Assembly (NCBI RefSeq): GCF_018446385.1
Contig: NC_055992.1
Location: 101,698,947 to 101,762,946, forward strand
Direction of reading: 5' to 3'
Length of the DNA: 64,000 bases
Source: Zingiber officinale
Lineage: Eukaryota > Streptophyta > Magnoliopsida > Zingiberales > Zingiberaceae
In this document: positions 48,019 to 61,500 of the stretch, piece after piece
How positions within the stretch are numbered: position 1 is the stretch's first letter
How the letters are laid out: each line of letters starts with the position of its first letter
Program-made: the position numbers and the translations under genes
Notes under the pieces: generated by a model
Told to the model about the DNA's origin: nothing
What the model saw: the letters and a program-made list of their open reading frames with translations, nothing else
Database searches by the model: none

Positions 48019-49629
48019 TGTTGGGACCGATGTGCCCGCTAGAGGAGGGTGAATAGCGTCTCGTCGCACACTTGTCAGTTGCGTCTTGATGATGATATGC
48101 AGCGGAAATAAAATACAAGACTCACACAATGCTAACAAGTAGATTTACTCGGTATCCACCTCAAGAAGAGGTGACTAATCCAAGGATCTACACACGACAC
48201 ACTCCTCCACTATGAAAACCCTCCTTCTCGGTTGTAGCCGGAGGCGGAGAAGCCTCGTACAAACTCACACACAACACAAACACAAATACAAGAAGAAACT
48301 CTAAGAATAAAAGTGAATACACCTTTCTTCTTTCTACTTGTTGTTGCCTCTTGAACGTTGAAGATGCTTCTCAAGTGCCTTCAAGAACTGGCATTAGTGC
48401 TGGAGAAATCGCTGTGAAGATCGCTGTAAGCTCGCAGGAAGAAGAACGCAAAGTTTTGGTGAAGAAAATGCTCCGCCTAGGCTATATACAGTGCCTCCAA
48501 TCGATTGAAATCAACCCCAATCGATTGCCACATCAGCACCGCTCCATCGCAGTCGTTCATCACTTGCATCCTGCACAACGATCAATTCTCAATCGATCGA
48601 TCGATCGATTGGGACTGCCTGAATCGATCGCCCGATCGATTCAACGCCTTTCTGTGCTCTTGCGTCCGCGTGAGAGCTTCTGCTACCCAATCGATCGACC
48701 AAATGATTGGTAGCTCCCAATTGATCGCCCGATCGATTGGGAAAGTCTCTGTGCTCGCGATTTCACATCCCAATCGAGTGGGCCTTCCCACAATCGTAGC
48801 ACAGTCCAAATCGATCGATGGATCGATTTAGACCCTGTTCAATCGATCGCCCGATTGATTGACCGGCTTGGACTTGACTTAATCTCAAGTCCAAAGTCTC
48901 TAACCCAACTCCTAGTCAACCGTGACATGTTGGATCTCCATGCCTAGCATTTGACCACTCCCGACCAACCTCGAACTAGCCTTCTAGCCTCCTCCATCAG
49001 CCTTACGTCCCTCGGATGTCTCCCCATCCTTCACGCCTTGCCTTCAGGAGCTTCCTTCGGCCTCATCCTAGTTGTCGGGTTCTCCTTGCCAAGTTACACA
49101 GGACTTATCTTGCCAAGACGACATGCTTGGACTTACACCCTTTGCCAAGATCACACTTGAACTTTCTAATTGCCTGGCTCTTCACCAGGACTTTCTCCTT
49201 TGCCAAGATCACACTTGGACTTTTCAATTGCTTGGCTCCTCACCAGGACTTTTCCTTTGCCAAGATCACACTTGGACTTTCTCTTGCCTAGCTCCACACT
49301 AGGAATTTCCCGTTGCCTGGCTCCTCACCAGGACTTTCTCCTGCCTAGCTCCACACTAGGGCTTTCCCTTTGCCTGGCTCCTCACCAGGACTTTCCAAAT
49401 GCCTAACCTCCAGTTAGGACTTTCCCAGTCAAGTCTCTTGTCAACCTTGACCTACTTGACTTGTATTCTCATCAACCTGGTCAACCCTTTGACCATCTCC
49501 ATAGCCGGACAATTGCTCCAGCAATCTCCTTATATTGTCAAACATCAAAACTCAAATCCTGACTCAAGCTTGACTCATCTCAAGCTTAGTCAAACTGGTC
49601 AACCTTGACCTAAGGAAATTGCCCCAACA
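48019..49629 (-). repeat. Right (5') LTR of the gag-only element
   Basis: About 1611 bp, partner of 41853-43497, with the same palindrome cluster at about 48490-48870 and fewer CAGGACTTT units. Confidence 0.88.
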
Positions 49630-49947
49630 AACCTAGCCGCCGACCCTAGGGTTTATGTCGTCGCATCTATCCTGCTTCCTTCTTCGCAGCACCTCCGATC
49701 CTCAAGGTAGCACCACGCATAGCAAACCGCAACAATAAGAAATAAAAAAAATTACATTTATCGATCCTATATTTCACGAAGAAATGTACTTGTAATTTAG
49801 ATTGAACAAAATGTAAAATAAACTAATACAACTTCGGCTATATTTAATAATTACAATCATGCACACATAAAATACCCTCGACATGTCCGAGGGTTCAAAT
49901 CACATACAAACACAATAGGCCATAATAATTGGAACTAGGATGCCTGC

Positions 49948-51623
49948 TGTTACGATTCTGTAAGTGCACAAATCCGTCGTCAGTAATAAAGATTATCGAT
50001 CCCACGAGGATTGATTATAAGCACTAGCGATGACTCACTTAGGATTAGATAAACTACCGATATTGTAAGTTATCTAAAGAAAAGAGGTTTGGAAATGGAA
50101 ATGAGAACTAGCAAAGAAGAAGTAATAAACTTGGTTTATGAAGAGTCCTAGGAGTTCGGTTTCATTGTGGTGGTATTGATGTATCACATTCTATCCTTTA
50201 CTCATTGTCCATCAACATGCATTCACCAGAAGCTGAAGTATCTATTCTTAGGTACCAAATAAAGAAGATCCCTATGAAATCCTGTTACGGTTAACCCCTG
50301 CCACTAAGGCACCTCGGTAGATCACAAGAACACTACTCTAATTGATGTCACTAAGGATAGAGATAAGGAGCTTTGTTTGGTCTCTTACTTCCTTGTGGAG
50401 GAGTTGTCTCTCCTTTCAAGGAAGTACCCTAGATGTCCGTGAATGGATTACCCCTGTCACTAGGGCCCCTCAAGTGTACGATCTAGGATATTCTCTTTAC
50501 AAGATAGACAATTCCTACACAATCAATTAACACGATATAAAGATCGAGTAGTCGAAACAAAGCAAGCGAAATCATTCAATGAAATAGAGGCAAAAGTATG
50601 AGTCTTACATCAAACCAATTCACAACTATTCCCTCATCCTAGAACAAGGAATCTACTTCATAGACGTCGGAGGAAAACTCAAAGACATAATGTTAAGCAT
50701 ACAATTCTCAAACAAGAAGAGAGAAAGAGAAAACACTCTTATCCAACGACGACGAGTGATCTTCGGATGCAATCCTTTGCTTCTGGAGTTGATGTGGTGA
50801 TGAAGGGTTGCTAGACGGAGGTCCTGGATGACATAGAACGACACCAAGTTGATTCTATCTCTGACGCCTCACTTCCCGGCTCTCTTCCTTTAAGGAAAAG
50901 GGTTAAAACCCTTTTATAGGCTAGGGCGCGGCTGTGGCAGCACGACCATGTAAGGATGGCACGGTCGTGCCCTTTCTTATCTCTGGCCGCACTACACGGC
51001 CATGCCAATTGGCACGACCATGTGAGCTTCGGTTCCTGGGGCACGATCGTGCAGGGTTGCATGGTTGTTCCTTGCTTGACTTCGGTCGTGGGGGGCACGA
51101 CCGTGCAAGTATGCACGACCATGCTCTGATCTGCCTCTGGGTTGGTCGTACGACCGTACAAGAGTTGCACGACCGTGCACTTCTCCTCTTTTGTTTGACC
51201 ACACGGTCATGCGAGGTTGCACTGTCGTGTTCTTTGGCTCATTTCGGTGCATCGACAATCACTGTTTTTACTCCGAAAGTTATCCCTGTCAATACAAACC
51301 AAACAAAGAGTAGATATCCAACCAAAAGAGTATATATGATGAGTTCATGATAAAAGAAGCGATCATGCAAAGAATATATACGTATAAAGCAAGTGAATGT
51401 GCGTTAAAACATGCATAAACGATCATAATATTTACGCATATCACACCCTCAGACTTGAACCATTGCTTGTTCTCAAGCAAAACGATGCAAACTATGTTCA
51501 TGAGCGCCTGGTAGTGTTTCATAATTCCTAGTGCATTCGTCTAACTCTATCAACTAGTTTCATTGATAAGCATGATTGTGGAGTAACCTAAGTATGACCT
51601 AATCAAAAGTTCTTTGTGCTCGG
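49948..51623 (-). mobile_element. 3' end of a Gypsy-type LTR element
   Basis: The LTR at 49948-51443 reads TGTTACGATTCTG...ACGCATATCA on the plus strand. To its right the minus strand reads GCTTGAGAACAAGCAATGG, then GTTCAAGTCTGAGGGTG, directly before TGATATGCG. This purine-rich end after a GAGGACAAGC-like motif is familiar from plant Gypsy (Tat/Athila-type) 3' ends. The internal part 51444-51623 is cut off by the plus-strand Copia element. The LTR contains many CACGACCGTGC/GCACGGTCGTG inverted motifs (50935-51230). No pol is visible in the window; lineage is tentative. Confidence 0.6.
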
Positions 51624-54068
51624 TGTTGGAGTGTATACTAAAAGCCTAGCTTTTGTAAACATTTATTTGTTAAAATAAAAGAATCATATTGGTCAATATC
51701 TGCATTTATTTATTAAATGTAATTGTTCAATTAATTTATATAGTAGACAACATGGAGTGTGGTGTCACACTCAGAAGATCATGTTGTCGGTTCTCTATAA
51801 ATTATAAACAGTTGCTCGCGACTAAGATAGAAAGGAACAAACTATCAGTATAGTCGTAGTGTAATTAAGTATTAGTTTATCTTGACTAATAAATTACACT
51901 GATACACTTTAAGTGTATTGAGTAGGATCATTTAGGTATGTTCTTTTTGTACTGACTTAGTAAAAGAACTAAACCTTAGTTATTATGGAAGTGTGTGCTC
52001 TTAATCCTAATATAATAACAAGCACATATATTTAATATTTATTTCTTTGATTTATCAAAGGGTGAAGTTTAGCTCGATAAATTAATATGCCCGATAAGTT
52101 GGGAATTGATATTACTTATAGTGTGTGTTGTTGATTATAGAAGGAATCTGTGTCCTAGTTATCTAGGTTGAGAATGTCCCCAAGAGGAGCTCATAAGGAT
52201 TGCCAAGTTAAACCCTGCAGGTGGACCTAGTCCGACATGACAATGAAGTTGAGTGGTACTACTCTTGGTGCTAGATATTAATTAAGTGAGTTGTCAGTAA
52301 CTTACTTAATTAATGGACATTCGTAATCTTAAACACAGGGAGACTAACACACTCATGAAAAGAAGGAGCCCATAATGTAATTTGGGATTGGTGCGGTAGT
52401 GCGGTAATAACTCTCTAGTGGAATGAGTTATTATCGATGAACTTGAGTTGTGTGTTCGGGGCGAACATGGGATACTCAAGCTCATCGGAAGGCCAAAACC
52501 AATTTCTCCTCTAGGTCCCTGTTGTAGCTTCATTATAGCCTCAAGTCCATCCAAATGTAAGGCTCTTCTTGGTGTCCAAGAAGGGGGTCGGACCATTGCT
52601 TGGTGACCAAGCAATGGCCGGCCACATCCTCTTATAGGGGCCGGCACCCTATAGCTTGGTGACCAAGCTTGTAAGGGCCGGCCAACATTAATTCAAATAG
52701 GAGGGTTGTTTTAAAATTTTAAAATCTTCTTTTTGTAGAAAACTATATGTTTTAAAAGAGAGATTTTAATTTTTAAAACTTTCTTTATTTGAATTAGGCC
52801 ACATGTTTAAATAGAGAGTTTAAAAGATTTTAAAACTTTCCTTTTTTAACCATCCTCATGGTTTAAGAAAAAAAGGGAAAAGAAGTAAAATTTAAATTTT
52901 CTATCACCATGTTAAAAAAGGAAATTTTATAAGAGAAGTTTTAAATTTTAAAACATGGTTTTAATTTTTAGAACTTTCCTTTTTTAACTCTTACTTTAGG
53001 AAAGAGAGCTTGTAAAATTTTATAAAAGTTTTCTTCTTGTAAAATTTTATAAAAATTATTATTTTTCTTTCCTAAATATGGTGGCCGGCCACCTTGCTTG
53101 GTGTCCAAGCAAGGGGCCGGCCAATCCCAATCCTAAACCAAATAGGATTGATCTCAACCATTGATTGGTGATTGATTCAATCAAGAGGAAAGAAAAGGAA
53201 AAATAAAAAGGGAAAAGGAAAAACTCTTGGATGATTTTATTTTTTGTAAAAAGTTTTTCCTTATTTGCTTTGGGCAAGCAATATAAAAGAAGGGGTGAGG
53301 GGGCTTCATGAGAGACAACTCTTATTCTTTTGCTTGGGTGATCTCTTGGTGGCTGACCCTCTCCCTTCTTCCTCTCCCTTTGCTCTCTTCTCCTTGGTGG
53401 TGGTGGTGGCCGGATTTTAGAAGAAGAAGGAGGAAGCTTTTGGGTGGTGTTCATCTTAGAGGATCGTCGCCCACACGACGTCCAAGGCGAGGCGAGGAAT
53501 ACGACAGAAGATCTCGAGGTCATTAGCTTACAAAGAGAAGGTATAACTAGTAGTTTTCTTTCGCATCATACTAGTTATTTTTCTTTGTATGAATTCTAAA
53601 TACAAGAGGCAATTAGATCTAGTTTATCGAATTTATTTTTCGATTTTATTTTTTCTTCTTTTTCGAATTTGTGATTCGATTATTCTTTTTGGTTAACCTA
53701 AAGTTATTTAAGGAAATAAATATTAGCTTTCCTTAAAAGGCTTTGCCTAGGCGGTGGTGGTTGCTCACTTATCCAAGAAGGCCATGTGCCTCGCCATGTA
53801 GTCCTAGAAGCCAATTTTGGAAATTATAATATTTATTGAATTAATAATTTAGGTAGATTTGAATCAATAGTGTTAAGTTCTGCTTGCGATTCAAATCTAA
53901 ACCATTAAGAACAAATAAGTTAAATTTAGAATCAATGATGTTAAGTTTCGTCTGCGATTCCTGATTTAACTTCTAAAGAACACAATAGGTTATTTAAGGA
54001 AATGTTCGACACTTGTACAAAAATTTTTGTACAGTGGAACCGATACATTTTCCTAGGATTAACCAACA
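51624..54068 (+). repeat. 5' LTR of the plus-strand Copia element
   Basis: 2445 bp, TGTTGGAGTGTATAC to AACCAACA. It contains the inverted repeats GGCCGGCC with CTTGGTGTCCAAG (53095-53120) and CTTGGTGACCAAG (about 52600 and 52660). Confidence 0.9.
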
Positions 54069-54070
54069 AT

Positions 54071-54083
54071 TGATATCAGAGCT
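54071..54083 (+). other. Primer-binding site (tRNA-Met type)
   Basis: TGATATCAGAGCT starts two bases after the 5' LTR and differs by one base from the TGGTATCAGAGC consensus. Confidence 0.8.
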
Positions 54084-57000
54084 AGGGTTTGCCTCTGTGT
54101 ATTTTTAGAATTCAAATATGTTATGCACATGTCATACATAATTTAGGCAGGATAGTAGTAGGATGTGCTAACTCTTTGGTTGCAGGCTCCAACTATTATG
54201 TCTTATTGATATTGTGTGTGATTGGACCCTTGGACATGTCAAGGGCATTATTTGTGTGCATGATTGTATGTATAAAATACAGCAGGAGCTGTATTATTTT
54301 TAGAATTTTATTTTTTGTTCGATCTAAAATACATGTACATTCCCTCGTGGAATATAGGATCGATATATGTAAAATTCTATTTTTATCGCGTATCGGATTC
54401 TTGCAAGGCGTGGTACTTTTGGAGCACCAGAGGCGCAGCGGAATAAGAAACAAGAAGGATGCGACAACTCGACCCGATGGCGGTGGCTAAAGATGGCAGC
54501 AGCTAGGGTTGGAGCATACTGAAGACAGTGATGGAAAATGCCATAATAGTTGGAAAATTAATTTCCAAATTTATTGCTTTTATTTACTGTGATGTTTATA
54601 TGCATGTGATGTATGCTAGGATAGGTTAAAAATCCTCATTTTTAAATAACTAAGTGGGAGAGGGATTTTAATAAATCCCATGGTCTCAATTACTGGTTTG
54701 TAAGTGATGCAACAAGCCTGCGTGTTGGCTCTGAGTGCCTCCCTCCACAACGGATGGGTTTGTTGCGGATCACTAGATCAAACTTCCTTTTATGGATGGT
54801 TATAGGAAATTATTTAGGAGCGTGTGATCTTCTCCAACTGAAGGGGCACAATCCTATTTAATAGACTTAGTATCAAGTAATGGTATACATTTAGACGCAT
54901 TCAATAGTATCCTTCCTAACGGAGTCACTACTATTGTCTTGTGTGACCAAAGTGAAATCAACTATTAATTTTATTTGTCATAAAGTTAGGATGACAGGAT
55001 AATAAAATTAATGGGTCACACCCTCCTCTTACAAATATTGAATTTGTATACGTCCACACTAACGTAGCATGCAATATTCACGGTGATTTGAGATGTTGGT
55101 TAATTTAAAATAGTATTGTTTGAGGAATCAATATTATTCTAAATTTAGAGTCTTGACCAAAGTTTATTTTTGTGATTCTTAGGATGACTTTCAACCCACT
55201 AGCCATTATACTGAAAGAGAACAAACTTACTGGTCCCAACTATATTGATTGGAAAAGAAACCTGGACATAGTTTTTACTGCTGAAAGCTATAAGTTTGTA
55301 CTGACCGAGGCTTGCCCTGATGCACCTGACGGTGACTCTACCCCAGAGGAGATTAAGTATCATAAGAAATGGGTAAAAGCTGATGAGATGGCGCTGTGTT
55401 ACATTTTGGCATCAATGTCAAATGTATTGCAACATCAGCATCAAGATTTACCAATAGCTTATGATATAATGAACAATCTCAAAGAACTCTTTGGGCACCA
55501 GAGTCGGACTGCTAGGCAAGAGGCAATGAGAAAGCTAATGACAGCCACCATGTTTGAGGGGATACCCGTAAGGGACCATATCCTCAAAATGATGGCTTAT
55601 CTGAATGAAATACAAGTCCTTGGAGGAGAAATCGATGGGGAAACCCAGGTCGATATAATTCTCCAAACGCTACCCAGAAGTTTTGAGCAGTTCCGCCTGA
55701 ACTATAACATGAACAAAAGAGAGTATACGTTGGCGATACTTCTGACAGAACTACAGGCAGCAGAAGGAATATTTCGTCATAGTTCTCAGATTCACTATGC
55801 TGAAAATAGTTCTACTTCTAAGTCGAAAGGCAAGAAGAAGAAGAAATAGGTCTTTTCAGCAAAGAAGGTGAATAAACCTCAGAGTACAGGACAGAAAGCT
55901 GGAATGAAGAAGCCGAAGGGCAAGTGCTTCATCTGCAAGAAGTCTGGACATTGGAAGGTGGACTGTCCTCGTAGGAATCAGAACAATAAAGGTATATCTC
56001 ATACTCTAGTAGTTGAAACATGTTTAGCGGTGTTATCTATCAGTACCTGGTGTGTAGATACAGGAGCCACTGATCATGTCTGTAATTCATTGCAGGGGTT
56101 CCAGGAAACCCGACGATTATTTGATGGAGAGATAACCGTCTACATGGGCAATGCTACTAAGGTGGTGGCTGTTGCAGTGGGAGATGTCTACTTATCTTTT
56201 GATAGGAATAGAAATTTGATTTTAAGAAATTGTCTTTATGTACCCAGTTTTAGAAAGAATTTAATTTCAGTTTCTAAATTGTATATGGATGGATATTCAG
56301 TTTCCTTTAGTAACAATGTCGTTATAAAGAGAAATAAGGTGATTATCTGTTCTGGTGCATTGGTTGACAATTTATACACTTTAAATCCAATTTCTCCCAC
56401 AAAGCAAAATATGGAAATTAATAACACATCTTCTAACTCTAATAAGAGAAAAGAACCTTCGAAAATGAACCAAACATATCTTTGGCATCTAAGGCTTGGA
56501 CATATTAACTTAAGTAGGATTCAAAGGCTTGTAGCCGATGGACTATTGGGTTCATTAGAGTTGGAAAACTTTCCAACATGTGAATCCTGCTTGGAAGGTA
56601 AAATGACCAAGAGACCTTTTAAGTCCAAGGGGTATAGAGCCAAAGATGCGTTAGAATTGGTCCATTCTGATTTGTGTGGTCCTATGTCTATCCAGGCAAG
56701 AGGTGGTTATGAATAATTCATCTCCTTTATAGACGATTATTCAAGATACGGATACATTTACCTGATGCGCCGTAAGTCTGAATGCTTTGACAAGTTCAAA
56801 GAATATAGGGCTGATGTGGAGAAACTTCTTGGTAAAAGTATCAAGACACTACGGTCTAACCGTGGTGGCGAATACCTCTTTGGAGAGTTTAGGAATTACT
56901 GATTAGAAGTCGGGATTCAATCCCAATTGACTGCACCTGGTACACCCCAGCAGAATGGTGTGGCAGAACGAAGGAATATGACTCTTATGAAAATGCTTAG

Positions 57001-58581
57001 ATCGATGATGAGTTATTTAGAATTACCAAATTCGTTTTGGGGATATGCTTTAGAAACAACAGTGTACATTATGAATATGGTACCTTCTAAAATAATTCCT
57101 TCTACTCCCATGGAATTATGGAATGGGTGTAAGCCTAGTCTAAATCATATCCGGATATGGGGTAGTCCAGCACATGTGCTGAAGGGAGATACTGACAAGT
57201 TGGAATCACGTACAGAAATTTGTCTGTTTGTTGGATATCCTAAGGGAATGAAAGGTGGTTTGTTTTATAATCCTAAAAATCAGAAGATCATTGTTAGCAC
57301 CAATGCTCAATTTTTAGAAGAAGATTATGTAATGAACTATAAGCCTATGAGTGAAATAGTTCTAGAAGAAATTAGAGAGGGCACATCCACTTCAGTACCA
57401 ACAGTACAGGATGAAGTACCACAAGAGACTGCAACACGTGTTGCACATGATACACAACCACAGACGGTGCCTCGTCTTAGTGGGAGGGTTGTAAGGCAAC
57501 CTGAGAGATTCATGTTTTTGGGAGAGTCTTCGGACTTGATCCCAGGTAAACATGAACCTGATCCCCGGACATATGATGAAGCACTCCAAGATATAGATGC
57601 AGTATCTTGGCAAAAGGCAATGAATTCTGAAATAGAGTCTATGTACTCTAATAAAGTCTGGGAGCTTGTAGAACCACCTGATGGTGTAAAAGCCGTTGGA
57701 TGTAAGTGGATCTACAAAAGGAAAAGAGGGATAGATGGGAAGGTAGAAACCTTCAAAGCAAGGCTTGTTGTGAAAGGGTATACTCAGAAAAAAGGAATCG
57801 ACTATGAGGAGACTTTTTCGTCGGTAGCCATGCTTAAGTCTATCCGGATACTCTTATCCATTGCTGCTCATATGGATTATGAGATTTAGCAAATGGATGT
57901 CAAGACAGCTTTCCTTAACGGAAGTCTTGAAGAAAACATCCATATGAAGCAACCAGAAGGGTTCATTGAAAAAGGCAAAGAGCATCTAGTGTGCAAGCTT
58001 AATCGGTCCATTTACGGATTGAAGCAAGCTTTAAGATCTTGGAACATCCGGTTTAACGAAGTAATCCAGTCAGATGGATTTATCCAGTGTCCGGATGAGT
58101 CTTGTGTATACAAGAAGTGTAACGGAAACGTGGTGGTATTTCTTGTACTATACGTAGATGATATTTTGTTAATTAGCAACAATGTCAAGGTATTATCGGA
58201 CGTAAGGGTATGGTTGTCCAAACAATTTAATATGAAGGACTTAGGAGAATGTGCACACATTCTTGGGATCAAAGTTATAAGGGATCGTAAGAAAAGAATG
58301 TTGTGTCTATCCCAAGCTTCATATATAGATACGGTCCTTGCTCGTTTTAGCATGCAGAACTCCAAGAAAGGTTTCTTACCTTTTAGGCATGGAGTAGCCT
58401 TATCTAAAGAGATGTCTCGGAAGACATCAAAGGAGATGGAGGAAATGAAGGCAGTTCCTTGTGCTTCGGCTGTAGGAAGTCTTATGTATGCAATGCTGTG
58501 TACAAGACATGATATCTGTTTTGCCGTGGGCATGGTCAGCAGATGTCAGAGTAACCCTGGACAAGGACATTGGACTACGAT

Positions 58582-61500
58582 TGTAACACCCCTAGAAAGC
58601 CTAGATAAGAAAGTGAGGATAATGAGAGTACGAATGAAAAGAAGGTGTAAATATTCTAAGTTAAATATTAAGATGGATTTAGATGATTAAAACTTTATGA
58701 AAGAAAAATAAAGTTGAGAATATAAATCATCTATGCATGATTTAAAAGGTATGAAATTAATATGGACAAAAGGAAGAAGTATGAGATAATATATATATGT
58801 ATGAAATATTTATGCATAATATAGTAATATACGAATTATTATGTACAAAAGAAAATAAAATGTTAGAAGAGAGATTGAACTTTGGATCTCTTGTAAGGAA
58901 CATGTATAGGATACCAAAGGGGATAGGAGAATTATTGATAAGGAGAGAAAGGACTAAGTAGTTAAGAATAAGAAAGGATTCTTTTTACTTAAAAGAAAAG
59001 GAAGTAAAAAGAAGTAAAAATATGCATAACCAAGTTTTGATCCTTGGTTCTCTTGTGGATGCATGCATGTGTTAACCAAGTGGGATAGAAGAGGATATTG
59101 TAAGAGGAGAGATAGAAAATTTTATTAAAGGAGAGAAAAGAGAGAAATTAAGGGAAAGAAAAGAGAGAACACAAAAGGCATCTCTTTAGAATATTCTTGT
59201 CATTTAAGGGGAGAAATTAATAGGGAGGATGAATCAAGTCAAGTTTCCTCCCCTCATCTTAGTATAAATAGGCATGGAGGGGGGACTTCAACTTCATCCT
59301 CAACCCACTCATCCTCCTCTCCTCCCTTTGTGCCGAGACCCACTCTCCCCTCTCTTTTCTTCTTGTTGCCGAGCAACACAAGAGGAAGAACACCTTCTTC
59401 CTCCTCACTCTCCCCCTCTTTTCTTTCTTGTTGTTGCCGAGCAACACAAGAGGAAGAGAAGCCTCTTCTTCCTCCTCCTCTCCACCAAAAGACCTAGCCA
59501 CTCCTCTCCTCCATTGGTGCCGAGCAAAGCAAGCAAGGAAGAAAGGTTCACAAGCAAGTTCTCAACTCTAGGAAACTTAAGCGAAGAATGTAAGCTTCCC
59601 CTCACCTGTGGTACAAGGCTTTTATGTGATTTTCGGATTTATAAGGATTAGAAAACCTAGGAAAGAATTTAAGAAAATTCAGTAAGCTTCCCCTCACCTG
59701 TGGTACAAGGCTTTTTATATATTTTTCAGATTTTATGAGGATTTTAAAACCTAGAAACAAGTTTGAGAAAATTCGGTTAAGAAGAGCTTTCGAAATCTAG
59801 TGAGGTGTAACTAAGTCTACACTACATGATAGATTTTCTATGCCATAGAAAAGGGATCTTCTTCATGTTTTTACACCTATATGATGCTTGATCAAAGGAG
59901 TACTTAACCCTAGAATTTCGGCCAAAAATATTTTTAAGAGGCTAGGGAAATTATTGTTTTACCCAACTAGTACGAGGTTCTCCCTATGAAATGTTAAGGA
60001 TCATGTATTAGTTTTCTTGCTTAGAAGATAATTGAAAATAAAAGAAAACCCACTCCTATATTTCGGCCAAGGAAGGGTTTAGGGTTAGGAAGACCCTTAA
60101 ATTTAAATAAACATGCTTATGTGATAGAATACAAAGATCTTAAAAGATTCGTACGTTGAATATTGTTGGAACTTCATGAATTCTTTCTTAGGGTTTTCGG
60201 CCATGATGAAATGGATAGCTTAGAAAAGCTTAAACAAAATGTTAATATGTTCAAGACCTTTGTGGGGTCATGATATGAAAGTTGATTAATGCTCTCATGT
60301 TTAATTGGAATGTAGAAAATGAGTACATGATATAAGACAAGTAAGATCACAAGAGTCCTAGCTTATTTATGATCCAATTTTATGTATGATATTCTTAGTA
60401 ACTTTTGCCATGATATTTACTTAAGCTTTCCATGCTTTAAGTCACTTAAGAGACCTAGCTTAAGGACTAGTAGGTTTCGGCCATGAAGGAAATAAAAGAA
60501 AAAGGGAAAGAAACCTAGGATATGCTATGAAATTATGTTATATGCCATGATATGTGATAGCATAGGAAATGTTATACATAATGAGAAAAGAATGAAATTT
60601 ATGTTATGTAAATGCCATGATATGTGATAGCATAGGAAATGCTATACATAATGAAGAAATGCTATGTTATGTAATATGCCATGATATGTGATAGCATAAG
60701 GAAATGCTATACATAATGAAAAAATAAAACTATGTTATGTAATATGCCATGATATGTGATAGCATAAGGAAATGCTATACATAATGAAGAAATAAAACTA
60801 TGTTATGTAATATACCATGATATGTGATAGCATAAGGAAATGCTATACATAATGAAGGAATGAAATTATATTATGTAATATGCCATGATATGTGATAGCA
60901 TAAGGAAATGCTATACATAATGAAAAGAAACGAAAAAGGAAATGCATGAAAGATTGTTAAGGACATGATATGATAGTTATGCATGATATGTTATTTTGTA
61001 TGGTTTGTACCAAGGGTGGGCTCCGTAAATGCCCCGGGGTCGATGGAATAAGACTCGGGCCTCGTCAGTAATGGGCTTCTGAATGCCCTAGGTCGATGGA
61101 GTAAGACTCGGGCCTAGTATGTATGTATGGTAGGGTTCAAGACTTGCTACCTTGGACCTACTTAAGAAGCGCGCGCATGATGTATGTGGTACAAACCGGG
61201 ATCCCCTCAATGATGATATTAATTTCAAGTACTTATAAGTATAAAGTTTTCAAATTCATGATGCATTGCCTACATATGTGCTTGAATTATCTGATGATTA
61301 GATATAATGCCATGTGATATTATGATATGAATATGATACCCTTGTATGTCATATGCTTATGATACTATGCATGATATTAATATACGATGATTTTCGGTTT
61401 TAGTGAGTAGGAAAGGAACTTACTGAGCCATGAGTGCTCACAGTTTACTTTCCTTGTACCGCAGATAAAGAAGCTGGATGAGCTAGAGGAGCAACAGGAG

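Larger units (their letters stand above)
41853..49629 (-). mobile_element. Gag-only LTR retrotransposon (TR-GAG-like), 7.8 kb
   Basis: LTRs at 41853-43497 and 48019-49629 run in the same direction, begin TGTTGGG and end CCAACA, and are flanked by the 5-bp duplication AACCT (41848-41852 and 49630-49634). On the minus strand a tRNA-Met-like primer site (TGGTACAAGAG) follows the right LTR by two bases and a purine tract (AAAAGGGGGGAGATTG) precedes the left LTR. The interior holds a gag with two zinc knuckles and about 3 kb of non-coding DNA, with no protease, integrase, RT or RNase H. The LTRs differ by an estimated 5-10 % by eye, so it is moderately old. It looks structurally whole as a non-autonomous element; gag shows few breaks. 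Confidence 0.85.
35852..49947 (-). mobile_element. Ty1/Copia LTR retrotransposon, minus strand, hosting a second element
   Basis: Read right to left: leader (49947-49635, continued 41852-41100), gag and zinc-knuckle region about 41050-40700, protease WCVDTG near 40690, GAG-pre-integrase and integrase about 40430-39400, reverse transcriptase about 39100-38140, RNase H about 38130-37640, polypurine tract and 3' LTR 37620-35852. Order gag-PR-INT-RT-RH is Copia. Broken, with roughly five to ten interruptions. The leader is split by the gag-only element at 41853-49629 and cut again at 49948 by a Gypsy-type LTR; primer site and 5' LTR are not in the window. Same broad family as the plus-strand Copia at 51.6-64 kb, but the LTRs are clearly diverged. 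Confidence 0.88.
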
